Assembly (NCBI RefSeq): GCF_003025615.1
Contig: NZ_PYMJ01000005.1
Coordinates: 124,001-188,000 of the forward strand
Source of the DNA: Photobacterium frigidiphilum
Lineage (GTDB): Bacteria > Pseudomonadota > Gammaproteobacteria > Enterobacterales > Vibrionaceae
DNA length: 64,000 nucleotides
Direction of reading: 5' to 3'
Shown here: piece by piece, positions 49,608 through 59,689 of the stretch
Layout: every line of letters begins with the position of its first letter
Numbering within the stretch: the stretch's first letter is position 1
Position numbers and translations under genes: made by a program
Notes under the pieces: model-generated
Told to the model about the DNA's origin: nothing
What the model saw: only the letters and a program-made list of their open reading frames with translations
Database searches by the model: none

Positions 49608-50939
49608 TTACAGAATGAAGCGACTTAGATCTTCATCTTCGACCAGTTCACCGAGACGCTCATTAACATAAGCTTCATCAATCATCACTAATTCATCTGA
49701 TCTATCAGTGGCGTCGAAAGACAGCTCTTCCATTAAACGCTCCATAACAGTATGTAAGCGACGTGCACCGATATTCTCAGTACGCTCGTTAACTTGCCAT
49801 GCCGCATCAGCAATTTTATTGATACCGTCTTCAGAGAAGTCGATATTGACAGACTCTGTCGCCATCAATGCCTTGTACTGTTCGGTTAGAGAAGCGTTAG
49901 GCTCGGTCAGAATACGTTTAAAGTCATGGCTCGTTAGTGCTTCAAGTTCAACTCGAATGGGTAGACGACCTTGCAGTTCAGGGATTAAATCTGATGGCTT
50001 CGACATTTGGAATGCGCCAGAAGCCACAAACAAGATATGATCCGTTTTTACCATACCGTGCTTAGTTGATACGGTGCTACCTTCGACTAATGGCAGTAGA
50101 TCGCGCTGAACACCTTCGCGTGAAACATCAGGACCTGAAGAGTCGCCACGTTTACAAATCTTGTCTATTTCATCAAGAAAAACAATGCCATTGTTCTCTA
50201 CCGAGAAAATTGCCTGTTCTTTTAATTCGTCTTGATTAACCAATTTAGCGGCTTCTTCTTCTGTCGCTGCTTTGATGGCATCTTTGATTTTCATTTTACG
50301 TTTTTTGCTTGTGTTACCAGCCAAGTTTTGGAACATACCTTGAAGCTGGTTTGTCATGTCTTCCATTCCTGGAGGAGCCATGATTTCTACACCCATTTGC
50401 GGTGCAGCAATATCCATCTCGATGTCTTTATCATCAAGCTTGCCTTCACGTAATTTCTTACGGAATGATTGACGTGTTGAAGAGTCAGTATCGTTTTCTT
50501 CATTCTGCCCCCACTGATCACGAGCGGGTGGTAGAAGCACATCAAGAATGCGGTCTTCAGCTAATTCTTCTGCGCGAAATTGTACTTTGCTCATCGCTTG
50601 TTGATGCGTCATCTTTACTGCAACATCAGTTAAGTCGCGAATGATCGTTTCAACTTCTTTACCGACGTAGCCTACTTCGGTGAATTTCGTGGCTTCAACC
50701 TTGATAAAGGGTGCATTCGCTAATTTTGCTAAACGACGAGCAATTTCGGTTTTACCGACACCCGTTGGACCAATCATCAGAATGTTTTTAGGTGTAACTT
50801 CAACACGCAGCTCTTCTGGAAGTTGCATGCGACGCCAGCGGTTACGTAACGCAATCGCTACAGCACGTTTAGCTTTATCTTGACCGATAATATGACGATC
50901 AAGCTCATGGACGATTTCGCGTGGAGTCATCTCAGACAT
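49608..50939 (-). CDS. hslU: HslU ATPase of the HslVU protease
   Basis: 443 residues as in E. coli. AAA+ unfoldase: Walker [17 protein letters not shown] near 57-72, intermediate I domain about 110-235, Walker [10 protein letters not shown], arginine finger region, and C-terminal EDLSRFIL that docks into HslV. Starts 10 bp after hslV. Confidence 0.97.
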   Translation of the reverse strand: MSEMTPREIVHELDRHIIGQDKAKRAVAIALRNRWRRMQLPEELRVEVTPKNILMIGPTGVGKTEIARRLAKLANAPFIKVEATKFTEVGYVGKEVETIIRDLTDVAVKMTHQQAMSKVQFRAEELAEDRILDVLLPPARDQWGQNEENDTDSSTRQSFRKKLREGKLDDKDIEMDIAAPQMGVEIMAPPGMEDMTNQLQGMFQNLAGNTSKKRKMKIKDAIKAATEEEAAKLVNQDELKEQAIFSVENNGIVFLDEIDKICKRGDSSGPDVSREGVQRDLLPLVEGSTVSTKHGMVKTDHILFVASGAFQMSKPSDLIPELQGRLPIRVELEALTSHDFKRILTEPNASLTEQYKALMATESVNIDFSEDGINKIADAAWQVNERTENIGARRLHTVMERLMEELSFDATDRSDELVMIDEAYVNERLGELVEDEDLSRFIL

Positions 50940-50949
50940 TGCAACTTCC

Positions 50950-51477
50950 TTACTTAGTTTCTAGCTCTTCAATGGTATGGTTGTGATTGGTGAATACACA
51001 GATATCGCCAGCGATATTCAGTGATTTTTCAGCAATTTCACGCGCACCCAAATCGGTATTTTCTAATAATGCGGTTGCTGCTGCTTGAGCAAAATTACCG
51101 CCAGAACCAATCGCAATTAAATCATTTTCAGGCTGAACTACATCACCATTACCGGTAATGATTAGTGAACCTGTTTCATCTGCAACAGCTAAAATAGCTT
51201 CCAATTTACGTAGCGCACGATCGGTGCGCCAGTCTTTAGCAAGTTCGACTGCTGATTTCAGCAAGTGACCTTGATGCATTTCAAGCTTACGCTCAAAACG
51301 TTCGAATAGAGTGAAGGCATCAGCGGTGCCGCCTGCAAAGCCTGCAAGTACTTTGTTGTTGTATAAACGACGTACTTTACGAGCGTTGCCTTTCATTACT
51401 GTGTTGCCAAGAGAGACTTGACCGTCACCAGCAATTACGACTTTACCGTTTCGACGTACAGATACGATTGTTGTCAC
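50950..51477 (-). CDS. hslV: HslV protease subunit
   Basis: 175 residues, threonine protease: after Met removal Thr-2 is the nucleophile ([20 protein letters not shown]). [20 protein letters not shown] and [18 protein letters not shown] are family blocks. Forms a two-ring core with HslU for heat-shock proteolysis. A sigma-32 promoter lies upstream. Confidence 0.97.
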   Translation of the reverse strand: MTTIVSVRRNGKVVIAGDGQVSLGNTVMKGNARKVRRLYNNKVLAGFAGGTADAFTLFERFERKLEMHQGHLLKSAVELAKDWRTDRALRKLEAILAVADETGSLIITGNGDVVQPENDLIAIGSGGNFAQAAATALLENTDLGAREIAEKSLNIAGDICVFTNHNHTIEELETK

Positions 51478-51532
51478 GGTTGAACCCCTTTGATTCTCAT
51501 CGGCTTAATGCCGAGAACGATGTTATTAGTAT

Positions 51533-51561
51533 ATCTGGGGGTGGTGTATTTGTTTTTCAAG
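51533..51561 (-). promoter_or_regulatory. Sigma-32 heat-shock promoter of hslVU
   Basis: Minus strand: cttgaaa (-35), a 13-base spacer, cccccagat (-10). It matches the CTTGAAA-N11-16-CCCCATnT consensus well. It is about 55-85 bp before hslV. Confidence 0.8.
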
Positions 51562-51576
51562 GTATGCCGAGGTAAC

Positions 51577-51604
51577 AAAAAAGGATGCCTCGGCATCCTT
51601 TTTC
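51577..51604 (-). terminator. ftsN terminator
   Basis: aaaggatgcc / ggcatcctttttt on the minus strand, 30 bp after ftsN. Confidence 0.87.
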
Positions 51605-51634
51605 AAATCTATTTAGAGGTAGTAACTGGAATTG

Positions 51635-52264
51635 TTATTCCCAGAACCAAATCGCGCAAGGTGCGATACCTGCCCGTTTTAGCATATTTCGGTCGTTTTC
51701 AGCTGGGCGCTTTTTGGGATAAGGCCCAATGATGACTCGGTACCATGTGCCTTTTTCACCGGCCGATGCTTTAACTTGGCTATCTAACCCCTGAAAAGCA
51801 ATCATCGCTTTACGCTGTTCAGCCTGATCTTGGCTACGGTATGCCCCACATTGCATCAAGTAAGGCTTGGTCGGCTTGTTATCGGCTTTTTTTGCTTCAA
51901 TTTGAATTTCTTTGTTTTTTAATTCTTCAATGTAACGCCACTTTTCTTCAGGCTTTGGCGGCAATGTGCTGGTTTCTTTGGCTTTACTTGGGGTTTTAAC
52001 CACGGGTTGAGTTGTTTTTTTCGTCGTGGTTTTTTCTGGTTTCGATATTGGCTGAGGTTTCACTGCTTCAGCTTTTGGTACTGGCTGAGTAGCAGGTGCA
52101 GGAGAGCTGGATAAGAAATACAACCCATAGCCGAGCGCACCGACTAATGTTAGTGCAATAAGTCCCCATTTTACAGGGAATCCAGCGGAAGCTGGGGCTT
52201 TTCGGTTTTGGCGGGCTGGCTTTTTTGGCGAGCGTCCGCGTTTCACATAATCTTTAGTGGCCAC
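51635..52264 (-). CDS. ftsN: Cell division protein FtsN
   Basis: 209 residues. Basic cytoplasmic tail (YVKRGRSPKKPARQNRK), one membrane helix (WGLIALTLVGALGYGLYFL, about 32-50), a proline/lysine/threonine-rich periplasmic linker and a C-terminal SPOR domain (PYLMQCGAYRSQDQAEQRK onward) that binds septal glycan. Shorter than the E. coli protein (319). It triggers constriction late in the divisome. The cytR neighbour is the normal one. Confidence 0.93.
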   Translation of the reverse strand: MATKDYVKRGRSPKKPARQNRKAPASAGFPVKWGLIALTLVGALGYGLYFLSSSPAPATQPVPKAEAVKPQPISKPEKTTTKKTTQPVVKTPSKAKETSTLPPKPEEKWRYIEELKNKEIQIEAKKADNKPTKPYLMQCGAYRSQDQAEQRKAMIAFQGLDSQVKASAGEKGTWYRVIIGPYPKKRPAENDRNMLKRAGIAPCAIWFWE

Positions 52265-52427
52265 AATGATAAAACATTACAAGAATCACAATTAGACTAT
52301 GGTACAAACTTGCGCGGTACCTGACTAGTGTTTGAATCAATCACTTGAGGAATAATCGCTTTTTTACGATGGGAAAGTGTGAGCTTATGTCCAAAAAACT
52401 AATAAGCTCACTTATTTCTGCGTGTGA

Positions 52428-53432
52428 TTACATTGATGGTGGCGCGGCACTTTCGCGAATGACTAATTTTGCATCAAGTAAACGCGAGCCAGCACGAACA
52501 TCTTTGCCCTTCAATAGTTCAAGTAGCATCAACATTGCTTGGCGACCAATTTCATAACGCGGCTGAGAAACGGTGGTTAACGGTGGATCGCAATATTCTG
52601 CAAATTGAATATCATCAAAGCCCACAATGGACAGATCTTGCGGTACGCGTAAACCAAGACGTTTGGCTTGTTGCATTGCACCAATGGCCATCACATCACT
52701 GTGACAGAATAGTGCTGTTGGTGGCTCAGGCAATGAAAGTAGGGCTGTAACAGCCCGTGCACCTGCCGCAAACGAGAAATCACCTTTAACGGTGTAAGCA
52801 GGGTTCAACTCTATACCACCACGACGAAGTGCTTGCTGATAACCTTGTGAGCGGAATTGACACAGTGCTGCTTGATCAGGACCAGAAATTTGCGCAATAC
52901 GCTTATGGCCCATCTGAGTTAAATAGTTTACGGCTTCATAGGCGGCAGTTAAGTTATCGATATGAACAGTTGGCAGCTCAAGTTCTGGCGCATATTCACA
53001 TGCCATTACTAGTGGAGGTAGGTTTTTTTGTTCGGGTTTGCTGACATCAAACGGTAAATCAGTGCCCAGCAGCAGCATACCGTCAGCTTGCTTGGTGAAG
53101 ACTAAATTAACAAATGAATTTTCACGGGTTTTCTGTTGTCCGCTATCACCGAGCAAGACTAAGTAACCGTGTTCCATTGCCGCTTCTTCGATACCACGGA
53201 TAATCTCTGTGAAGTAGGGATCACAGATGTCGGGTACGATAGTAACGATGGTTTTTGATTCATTGCGGCGCAGGTTTCTCGCCAGTGAATTGGGGGAATA
53301 ACCAGCTTCCATAACGGCTTGTTCGACTTTTTTACGGGTCGATGCCGAGACCTTTTCTGGATTCATTAACGCACGGGAAACCGTGGCCGTAGACACACCA
53401 GCTAGCTGGGCAACGTCCTTCATTGTCGCCAT
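52428..53432 (-). CDS. cytR: LacI family regulator CytR
   Basis: 334 residues. Helix-turn-helix MKDVAQLAGVSTATVSRALM at 4-23, hinge helix, then a periplasmic-binding-like domain with FCHSDVMAIGAMQQAKRLG. The E. coli protein controls nucleoside genes with CRP; in Vibrio also competence and biofilm. It sits between ftsN and priA as in E. coli. Confidence 0.92.
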   Translation of the reverse strand: MATMKDVAQLAGVSTATVSRALMNPEKVSASTRKKVEQAVMEAGYSPNSLARNLRRNESKTIVTIVPDICDPYFTEIIRGIEEAAMEHGYLVLLGDSGQQKTRENSFVNLVFTKQADGMLLLGTDLPFDVSKPEQKNLPPLVMACEYAPELELPTVHIDNLTAAYEAVNYLTQMGHKRIAQISGPDQAALCQFRSQGYQQALRRGGIELNPAYTVKGDFSFAAGARAVTALLSLPEPPTALFCHSDVMAIGAMQQAKRLGLRVPQDLSIVGFDDIQFAEYCDPPLTTVSQPRYEIGRQAMLMLLELLKGKDVRAGSRLLDAKLVIRESAAPPSM

Positions 53433-53603
53433 ATTTGCAGTTCCTCTCTATTATTTCTCTCTTAATATGCTGGAGGATCTTAGCCAAAATGAGCAGATAC
53501 CGTGACCAGCAAGCATCTTATTGTATGCGCTCTGTTGTTGATTAAACATGGCTTTATAAGCATAAATTACATTCAATACGTGACTTACATCGCATTGTTC
53601 ATT

Positions 53604-55805
53604 TTAAGTTAAATCTTGCGGTTCAACATCGATCGACCACCGTACTTTTTTCGCTAAGGGCAGTAGTTGAATCGCGGGTTTAGCTATCGCTAGCATGCGT
53701 TGTAAGGTTTTACGATCCGGAGCCTGAAGAAGCAGTTGCCAGCGATAGCGCCCTGCACGGCGTGCAAGAGGGGCAGGGTTGGGGCCCATAATAAAGATGT
53801 CTTGGTTAAACAGTGGGCTAGATTCAAATATGCCCCGTATTTGTTGTAAAAGTTGGCAAACATGGTCGCTATTGTTGGCTTCTGAACGAAATAATGCCAA
53901 ATGTGTGTAAGGTGGTAATAAGGCTTCTTTTCGTTCTATTAGTGCGTTATCGGCGAAGTTATCATAACCTTTGTGTAACAATGCTTGTAATAAAGCATGT
54001 TCTGGGTGATGAGTTTGCAGCAGTACTTCCCCTGGTTTACTGGCACGGCCTGCGCGACCAGCCACTTGAATAAACAACTGAGCAAGACGTTCTGATGCTC
54101 TAAAATCATTACTGAATAACGCACTGTCGACATCAATGAGTGATACCAAGGTAACATTTGGAAAATGGTGACCTTTTGCCAACATTTGAGTACCAATTAA
54201 AATTTGATACTCATTGTTCTTTATGGCTTCTAGGTAATCTTCTAGCGACCCTTTTCGACGAGTGCTATCGCGATCAATACGTACTGTTTTGTATTCAGGA
54301 AATAACGTCGCTAATTGCTGCTCTAATTGCTCTGTTCCCACCCCGACCGCATTGAGTTGAGTCGAGCCACAACTATTACATTGGTGCATGATAGGTCGTT
54401 GAGTACCGCAATGGTGACAACGCAGTTCTCCAGATTGCTGGTGCAGTGTGTAATACGCATCACAACGGTCACATTCTGCTAACCAGCCACATTCATGGCA
54501 AATCATGGCAGGGGAAAACCCTCGACGATTTAAGAACAGAATGACTTGGTTGCCAGCCGTTAAATGTTTACGCATTTGGGCAATTAATGGGGCAGATAAT
54601 CCTGCATCAAGGTATAAACCTTTTACATCGAGTACCCCATGACGAGCAGACTGGGCGTTACCAGCTCGGCGAGTAAGATGAAGGTGATGATATTTACCTG
54701 TTTTAGCATTGTGTAAACTTTCTAGCGCAGGGGTTGCTGATCCTAAAACAATCGGAATGTTTTCTTTGTTCGCTCGCATAACGGCGAGATCACGGGCATG
54801 GTAACGTAAGCTATCTTGTTGCTTATACGACGCATCATGCTCTTCATCGACAATGATGATGCCCAGATTATGGAAAGGCGTAAACAAAGCAGAGCGCGTA
54901 CCGATAATGATCCCTGCTTGATTATCTCGACCAGCTAACCATGACGATAGGCGTTCTGTATCATTTAGACCAGAATGTACGGTTTCAAGTGGCACATTGA
55001 AGCGACGACGAAAACGGTTAATGGTTTGTGGGGTTAAACCGATTTCAGGCACGAGTATTAATGCTTGTTTACCTGCCGCTAATATTGGCTCTAAAGCATT
55101 CAGGTACACTTCGGTTTTACCTGAACCCGTTACCCCTTCTAATAAGTAACAGCCAAATTCAGGGTTGGCATTAATTGTCGCAATGGTTAAGGCTTGTTCT
55201 TCATTCAAGCGGGGTTTTTCTTCAGTGACCGCAAAATGCTTGTGCCAATCGACAAGGCGGGGTTTTTCTTGTAATTCGGTTATCCAGCCTTTATCTACCA
55301 GTGTTTTTAACGTGGCAGAGCTGACTTCTTCAGCGAGCAGAGCTTCATGGCGACGATTGCCATTTCTTAATATATTCAACACTTGTACTTGGCGAGGCGC
55401 GCGTTTAAGTGCGGTGATTGGCTGCTCGCGACCAGCTTCTGTTATTGCCCAGTATTTGAGTGTGCCCGTTGATGCTGCTCGCCCTTTACGTAGTAACCCC
55501 GGCATTGAGTTGGCTAACGTATCGCCTAATGGGTATTGGTAATAATTACTTGCCCAAGATAACAAGCTAAATAATGGTGAAGTCCATAATGGCGCTTGAT
55601 CAATGACGGTATAAATGGGTTTAAGCTGTGCGATTGGGAAATCAGATTTATCGGTGATTTCAATAACAATACCGACCAGTTGTTGGCGTCCAAATGGCAC
55701 CTTTACTCGACCTCCTACCACAGGAAAAGAGCCTGCTTTTATAAGGTAATCAAATGTTTTGTCCAATGGAACAGGAAGTGCCACTCTGGCAATATTGGGT
55801 GTCAT
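53604..55805 (-). CDS. priA: Primosomal helicase PriA
   Basis: 733 residues. 3'-DNA-binding N-terminal domain, superfamily-2 helicase with Walker A GVTGSGKTEVYL near 223-234 and DEEH in IIVDEEHDASYKQ, and zinc fingers C-HECGWLAECDRC and CHHCG-CNSCG near 437-485. Restarts stalled replication forks. Divergent from rpmE. Confidence 0.97.
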   Translation of the reverse strand: MTPNIARVALPVPLDKTFDYLIKAGSFPVVGGRVKVPFGRQQLVGIVIEITDKSDFPIAQLKPIYTVIDQAPLWTSPLFSLLSWASNYYQYPLGDTLANSMPGLLRKGRAASTGTLKYWAITEAGREQPITALKRAPRQVQVLNILRNGNRRHEALLAEEVSSATLKTLVDKGWITELQEKPRLVDWHKHFAVTEEKPRLNEEQALTIATINANPEFGCYLLEGVTGSGKTEVYLNALEPILAAGKQALILVPEIGLTPQTINRFRRRFNVPLETVHSGLNDTERLSSWLAGRDNQAGIIIGTRSALFTPFHNLGIIIVDEEHDASYKQQDSLRYHARDLAVMRANKENIPIVLGSATPALESLHNAKTGKYHHLHLTRRAGNAQSARHGVLDVKGLYLDAGLSAPLIAQMRKHLTAGNQVILFLNRRGFSPAMICHECGWLAECDRCDAYYTLHQQSGELRCHHCGTQRPIMHQCNSCGSTQLNAVGVGTEQLEQQLATLFPEYKTVRIDRDSTRRKGSLEDYLEAIKNNEYQILIGTQMLAKGHHFPNVTLVSLIDVDSALFSNDFRASERLAQLFIQVAGRAGRASKPGEVLLQTHHPEHALLQALLHKGYDNFADNALIERKEALLPPYTHLALFRSEANNSDHVCQLLQQIRGIFESSPLFNQDIFIMGPNPAPLARRAGRYRWQLLLQAPDRKTLQRMLAIAKPAIQLLPLAKKVRWSIDVEPQDLT

Positions 55806-56126
55806 AACTAACCGAAGATGAAGCTGTGACTATTTTAAAGCATTATGCTGTTAAAGCGTCACAGATGGTTTACTGATTGAGTTTGAAGTGTACAACGCAC
55901 GACAGTTTATCCCAAATTGATTAGTAATCTATCCGCCATTGATAGAGCACTTAGTTATACTTAGTCGATAAACGATGAAAATAGTAGCGTGTCTGTTGAT
56001 CTCCGTGGAATGATTGATTATCATACGCGCCCTAATTTGTCGTTTATGCGGCATACTATTTTAACGACGTGTGGTGCCCGGCTTTGGATCGGGAGAGCGA
56101 CGCGGCCTTATACTTGAGGTTTTCCC
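55806..56126 (+). promoter_or_regulatory. priA-rpmE intergenic region with rpmE promoter and leader
   Basis: ttgatc at 55996-56001 and tatcat at 56019-56024, 17 bases apart, make a good sigma-70 promoter for rpmE. The leader of about 95 bases contains gtcgtt/aacgac (56039-56068) and cccg/cggg (56077-56093) stems, which may be a ribosomal-protein L31 leader structure. The left half of the gap shows nothing distinct. Confidence 0.5.
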
Positions 56127-56339
56127 ATGAAACAAGGTATCCACCCAGATTACAGTGCAGTGAACGCTCGTTGTTCTTGCGGCAACACATTCATTTTTCA
56201 GTCTACTATGACTAAAGATGTAAACCTTGATGTGTGTGACAAATGTCACCCATTTTACACTGGTAAGCAGCGTCAAGCTAGCTCTGGTGGTCGTGTTGAT
56301 AAGTTCAACAAACGTTTCGGTGCTCTTGGTAGCAAGTAA
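56127..56339 (+). CDS. rpmE: Ribosomal protein bL31
   Basis: 70 residues as in E. coli. Zinc-binding type: Cys at 16 and 18 (CSCGNTF) and DVCDKCHPF near 37-40. Large-subunit bridge protein. Short ribosome site ttgagg. A strong terminator follows. Confidence 0.97.
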   Translation: MKQGIHPDYSAVNARCSCGNTFIFQSTMTKDVNLDVCDKCHPFYTGKQRQASSGGRVDKFNKRFGALGSK

Positions 56340-56359
56340 TTGCCCATTGAATTCCGATG

Positions 56360-56389
56360 AAAGGGGATGCTTATGCATCCCTTTTTTTT
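56360..56389 (+). terminator. rpmE terminator
   Basis: aaggggatgc / gcatcccttttttt, loop tta plus flanking, 20 bp after rpmE. Confidence 0.88.
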
Positions 56390-56694
56390 GCCTGTTATTT
56401 GGCTTGGATTCAAATAGTAAGTGGTATTCCTCATATTTCTTTATTAAGCTAAAACGATGCAGGTATTACTGTGCGTGATGGCTCACACCTCTTTATTAGC
56501 CGATTTTATTTTTGTGGCACGTTTTACACCCAGTTATCTGGTTGAGTTATCATATATAAGGATTCAATTGGCTTGACCCGTTGCGCTGCGCTAGGATTTT
56601 GTAGCGCTATATAATATGATCCATCTCCCAATACCGAACTGAACATCATTATCATTCAGGATCGAGACCGCCTGTTACCTAGGACCAGAACATT
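56390..56694 (+). promoter_or_regulatory. Promoter region of the malic enzyme gene
   Basis: A perfect -10 tataat occurs at 56610-56615; a -35 with the proper spacing is weak (tgcgct). A small hairpin, ctgaa/ttcag, is near 56640-56660. The rest of the roughly 300 bp gap shows no gene. Confidence 0.45.
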
Positions 56695-57945
56695 ATGTCG
56701 GAAGATTTTCGCCAACAAGCTCTTAATTACCATGCTTACCCTGTACCAGGAAAAACGGCCATTGCGCTAACAAAGCCAGCAGATACTGTTCAAGATCTTG
56801 CTTTGGCATATAGCCCTGGTGTTGCTGAACCCGTTCGAGAAATCGCGCAAAATGCTGAAAATGTTTATAAATATACTGGCAAAGGTAACATGGTTGCGGT
56901 TATTACCAACGGTACAGCTATCTTAGGTTTAGGTAATCTTGGTCCATTGGCATCGAAGCCTGTAATGGAAGGTAAATCTTTATTGTTTAAGCGCTTTGCT
57001 GGCTTGGATTCTATCGACATCGAAGTGAAGCACCGCACCATTGATGAGTTTGTTGATACAGTGGCAAACATTGCAGATACCTTTGGTGGTATTAACCTTG
57101 AAGACATTAAAGCACCAGACTGTTTTGAAATTGAAAAACGTCTGATTGAGCGTTGTTCTATTCCTGTATTCCACGATGATCAGCACGGTACAGCGATCGT
57201 AACGGCTGCAGGTATGTTGAATGCACTTGAAATTCAAGGCAAAGAAATTAGCGAATCTGTCATTGTATGTTTAGGTGCTGGTGCGGCTGCTGTCGCGTGT
57301 ATGGAACTGTTGATTAAATCTGGCGCTCAGCGCGAGAAAATCTATATGCTTGACCGTAAAGGTGTTATTCACACTCGTCGTGATGACATCAACGAATATA
57401 AGCAGCTATTTGCTAACAACACTGATAAGCGTACGCTTGAAGATGTTATTGACGGTGCGGATATTTTTGTCGGTGTATCGGGTCCTAACTTACTGGCACC
57501 AGAAGCGCTTAAGCTAATGGCTGATAAGCCCGTTGTGTTTGCATGTTCAAATCCTGATCCTGAAATTAAACCAGAGCTAGCACATGCTGTTCGTGATGAT
57601 CTGATTATGGGTACTGGTCGTTCTGATTACCCTAATCAGGTAAACAACGTTATTTGTTTCCCGTTTATTTTCCGTGGTGCATTAGATGTACGAGCGAGCG
57701 AAATTAATGATGAAATGAAGCTAGCAGCGGTAAAGGCGATTCGTGAATTAACGAAAGAGCCAGTACCAGCAGAAGTCATGAAAGCGGCGGGCGTAGATGA
57801 GCTTGAGTTCGGTATTAACTATATTATTCCAAAGCCAATGGATCCACGTTTACTGCCACGTGTTGCTAAAGCTGTAGCGCAAGCTGCTATCGATTCGGGC
57901 GTTGCTCAAATTGATATGCCTGTTGGCTACATGGAAGACAAATAA
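56695..57945 (+). CDS. Malic enzyme (malate dehydrogenase, decarboxylating)
   Basis: 416 residues, single-domain malic enzyme without the C-terminal phosphotransacetylase part found in E. coli MaeB. Catalytic region with AYSPGVAEPVREIA near 39-52 and FHDDQHGTAIVTAAGMLNAL near 159-178, NAD(P) site VCLGAGAAAVACMELL near 191-206, VFACSNPDPEI. Turns malate to pyruvate plus CO2. Placed between rpmE and metJ where E. coli has no such gene. The cofactor (NAD or NADP) cannot be judged by eye. Confidence 0.92.
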   Translation: MSEDFRQQALNYHAYPVPGKTAIALTKPADTVQDLALAYSPGVAEPVREIAQNAENVYKYTGKGNMVAVITNGTAILGLGNLGPLASKPVMEGKSLLFKRFAGLDSIDIEVKHRTIDEFVDTVANIADTFGGINLEDIKAPDCFEIEKRLIERCSIPVFHDDQHGTAIVTAAGMLNALEIQGKEISESVIVCLGAGAAAVACMELLIKSGAQREKIYMLDRKGVIHTRRDDINEYKQLFANNTDKRTLEDVIDGADIFVGVSGPNLLAPEALKLMADKPVVFACSNPDPEIKPELAHAVRDDLIMGTGRSDYPNQVNNVICFPFIFRGALDVRASEINDEMKLAAVKAIRELTKEPVPAEVMKAAGVDELEFGINYIIPKPMDPRLLPRVAKAVAQAAIDSGVAQIDMPVGYMEDK

Positions 57946-57970
57946 TTAGGTTTGTCTTTCGTCATGCATA

Positions 57971-57999
57971 AAAAAACCAGCCAATAGGCTGGTTTTTTT
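57971..57999. terminator. Terminator between malic enzyme gene and metJ
   Basis: aaaaaaccagcc / ggctggttttttt, usable in both directions. Confidence 0.9.
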
Positions 58000-58024
58000 G
58001 TATCGGACTAACGGCCAAGAGCTG

Positions 58025-58342
58025 TTATTCGTTGATGTCTTCGTAGGTGATACCCATTTCATCCATGATCGCTTTCGCTTCTGCTGGAAGTGCATCTGGA
58101 CAATCTTTACGAATATCGTCATCAGTTGGTAACGGCTGACCTGTATAAGCATGTAGGAATGCTTCACACAGTAATTCACTGTTTGTTGCATGACGCAGGT
58201 TATTTACCTGGCGACGAGTGCGTTCATCAGTCAAGATTTTTAAAACCTTTAATGGAATCGAAACAGTAATTTTCTTAACTTGTTCGTTTTTCTTACCATG
58301 TTCCGCGTATGGGCTGATGTACTCGCCATTCCACTCTGCCAT
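58025..58342 (-). CDS. metJ: Methionine repressor MetJ
   Basis: 105 residues as in E. coli. Ribbon-helix-helix dimer with S-adenosylmethionine as corepressor: [20 protein letters not shown] forms the DNA-binding strand, then [20 protein letters not shown]. Binds tandem 8-bp met boxes (agacgtct), present between metJ and metB and before metF. Confidence 0.97.
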   Translation of the reverse strand: MAEWNGEYISPYAEHGKKNEQVKKITVSIPLKVLKILTDERTRRQVNNLRHATNSELLCEAFLHAYTGQPLPTDDDIRKDCPDALPAEAKAIMDEMGITYEDINE

Positions 58343-58416
58343 GTTCTACCTTCTCAGCGATATTAGGGCTAAATAATTATAACCCGAATTTTAGCCGGAT
58401 TTACTGCCACATGCAA

Positions 58417-58448
58417 AGACATATAGACGTCTAGAAGTGTTGACGTCT
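58417..58448 (+). promoter_or_regulatory. Four tandem met boxes, metJ/metB control region
   Basis: Adjacent 8-bp units agacatat, agacgtct, agaagtgt, tgacgtct. The second is the exact MetJ consensus. It sits between the divergent starts of metJ and metB. Confidence 0.8.
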
Positions 58449-58522
58449 TAGTTTAATGTCGGTAATGTTGTTGTTGCTATTTTATTCAGGAACGGGCTAA
58501 GCCTGAAACAAGGAAGGTAATA

Positions 58523-59689
58523 ATGAGTGACAAGCAACTTGCCACCATCGCTGTGCGCACAGGTATTGAATCAGACAGTCAGCACAACGCTGTTGTTCCA
58601 CCTATCTATCTGACATCGACTTATAGTTTCCCCAAACTCGGTGAGTTACCGCAGTACGACTATTCTCGATCAGGCAATCCCACACGGAACATGTTAGCTG
58701 ATGCCTTATCTGATCTCGAAGGCGGTGCAGGTGGCGTTGTGACGAGTTGCGGAACTGCTGCAATTAACTTGCTCGTATCGGCATTGCTTAGCCCTGATGA
58801 TTTAATTATTGCCCCGCATGATTGTTATGGTGGTACTTACCGCCTGTTTAATACGCGTGCTAATAAAGGCGATTTTAACGTTTTATTTATCGACCAGTCA
58901 GATCCCGTAGCGCTTACTCAAGCGCTGGCAAAAAAACCTAAAATTATTTGGGTTGAAACCCCGTCGAACCCATTATTACGTGTGATTGATGTGGAAGCAT
59001 TGTGCAAGCAAGCTAAAGTGGCTGGCGCACAGGTTGCCGTTGATAACACCTTTCTTTCTCCGCTTTTACAGCAACCTATTAAATTAGGCGCTGATTTTGT
59101 GGTGCATTCGACGACGAAATACATCAATGGTCATTCGGATGTTGTGGGTGGCGTTTTAATTTCAAAAGATGCTGATCAAGCAGAAAACATTGCTTGGTGG
59201 GCTAACTGCATTGGTGCAACGGGTGCACCGTTTGATGCTTACTTAACATTACGTGGTTTGCGTACGTTAGGTGCAAGAATGCGGATGCATGAAGAGAATG
59301 GTGCCGAGATCCTTAAGTATCTACAAACAAATGCTCTGGTTGGCCAAGTTTATCACCCTAGTTTGCCTGAGCACCCAGGTCATGACATTGCAGCGCGTCA
59401 GCAAAAAGGGTTTGGTTCTATGCTTAGCTTTGAGCTGGCAGGTACTTACCGCCAACTTGAAGTTTTCGTTGAAGCGTTAACATTATTCTCATTGGCAGAA
59501 TCATTAGGTGGAACCGAAAGCTTAATTGCGCATCCATCAAGCATGACACACCGTGCTATGTCTGATGAAGCACAAGCAGAAGCCGGTATTAAAACGTCAC
59601 TATTACGCCTTTCTGTTGGTTTGGAAGATCCTCAAGATTTAATTAACGATCTTGAACAAGCATTTACTCTGGCTGCGGAGGCGGTGTAA
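58523..59689 (+). CDS. metB: Cystathionine gamma-synthase
   Basis: 388 residues. PLP enzyme joining O-succinylhomoserine (or acetylhomoserine) with cysteine. Pyridoxal Lys in VVHSTTKYINGHSDVVGG near 193-210, YDYSRSGNPTRNML near 45-58, and TPSNPLLRVID. The stop overlaps the metL ATG by one base (taatg). Confidence 0.96.
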   Translation: MSDKQLATIAVRTGIESDSQHNAVVPPIYLTSTYSFPKLGELPQYDYSRSGNPTRNMLADALSDLEGGAGGVVTSCGTAAINLLVSALLSPDDLIIAPHDCYGGTYRLFNTRANKGDFNVLFIDQSDPVALTQALAKKPKIIWVETPSNPLLRVIDVEALCKQAKVAGAQVAVDNTFLSPLLQQPIKLGADFVVHSTTKYINGHSDVVGGVLISKDADQAENIAWWANCIGATGAPFDAYLTLRGLRTLGARMRMHEENGAEILKYLQTNALVGQVYHPSLPEHPGHDIAARQQKGFGSMLSFELAGTYRQLEVFVEALTLFSLAESLGGTESLIAHPSSMTHRAMSDEAQAEAGIKTSLLRLSVGLEDPQDLINDLEQAFTLAAEAV

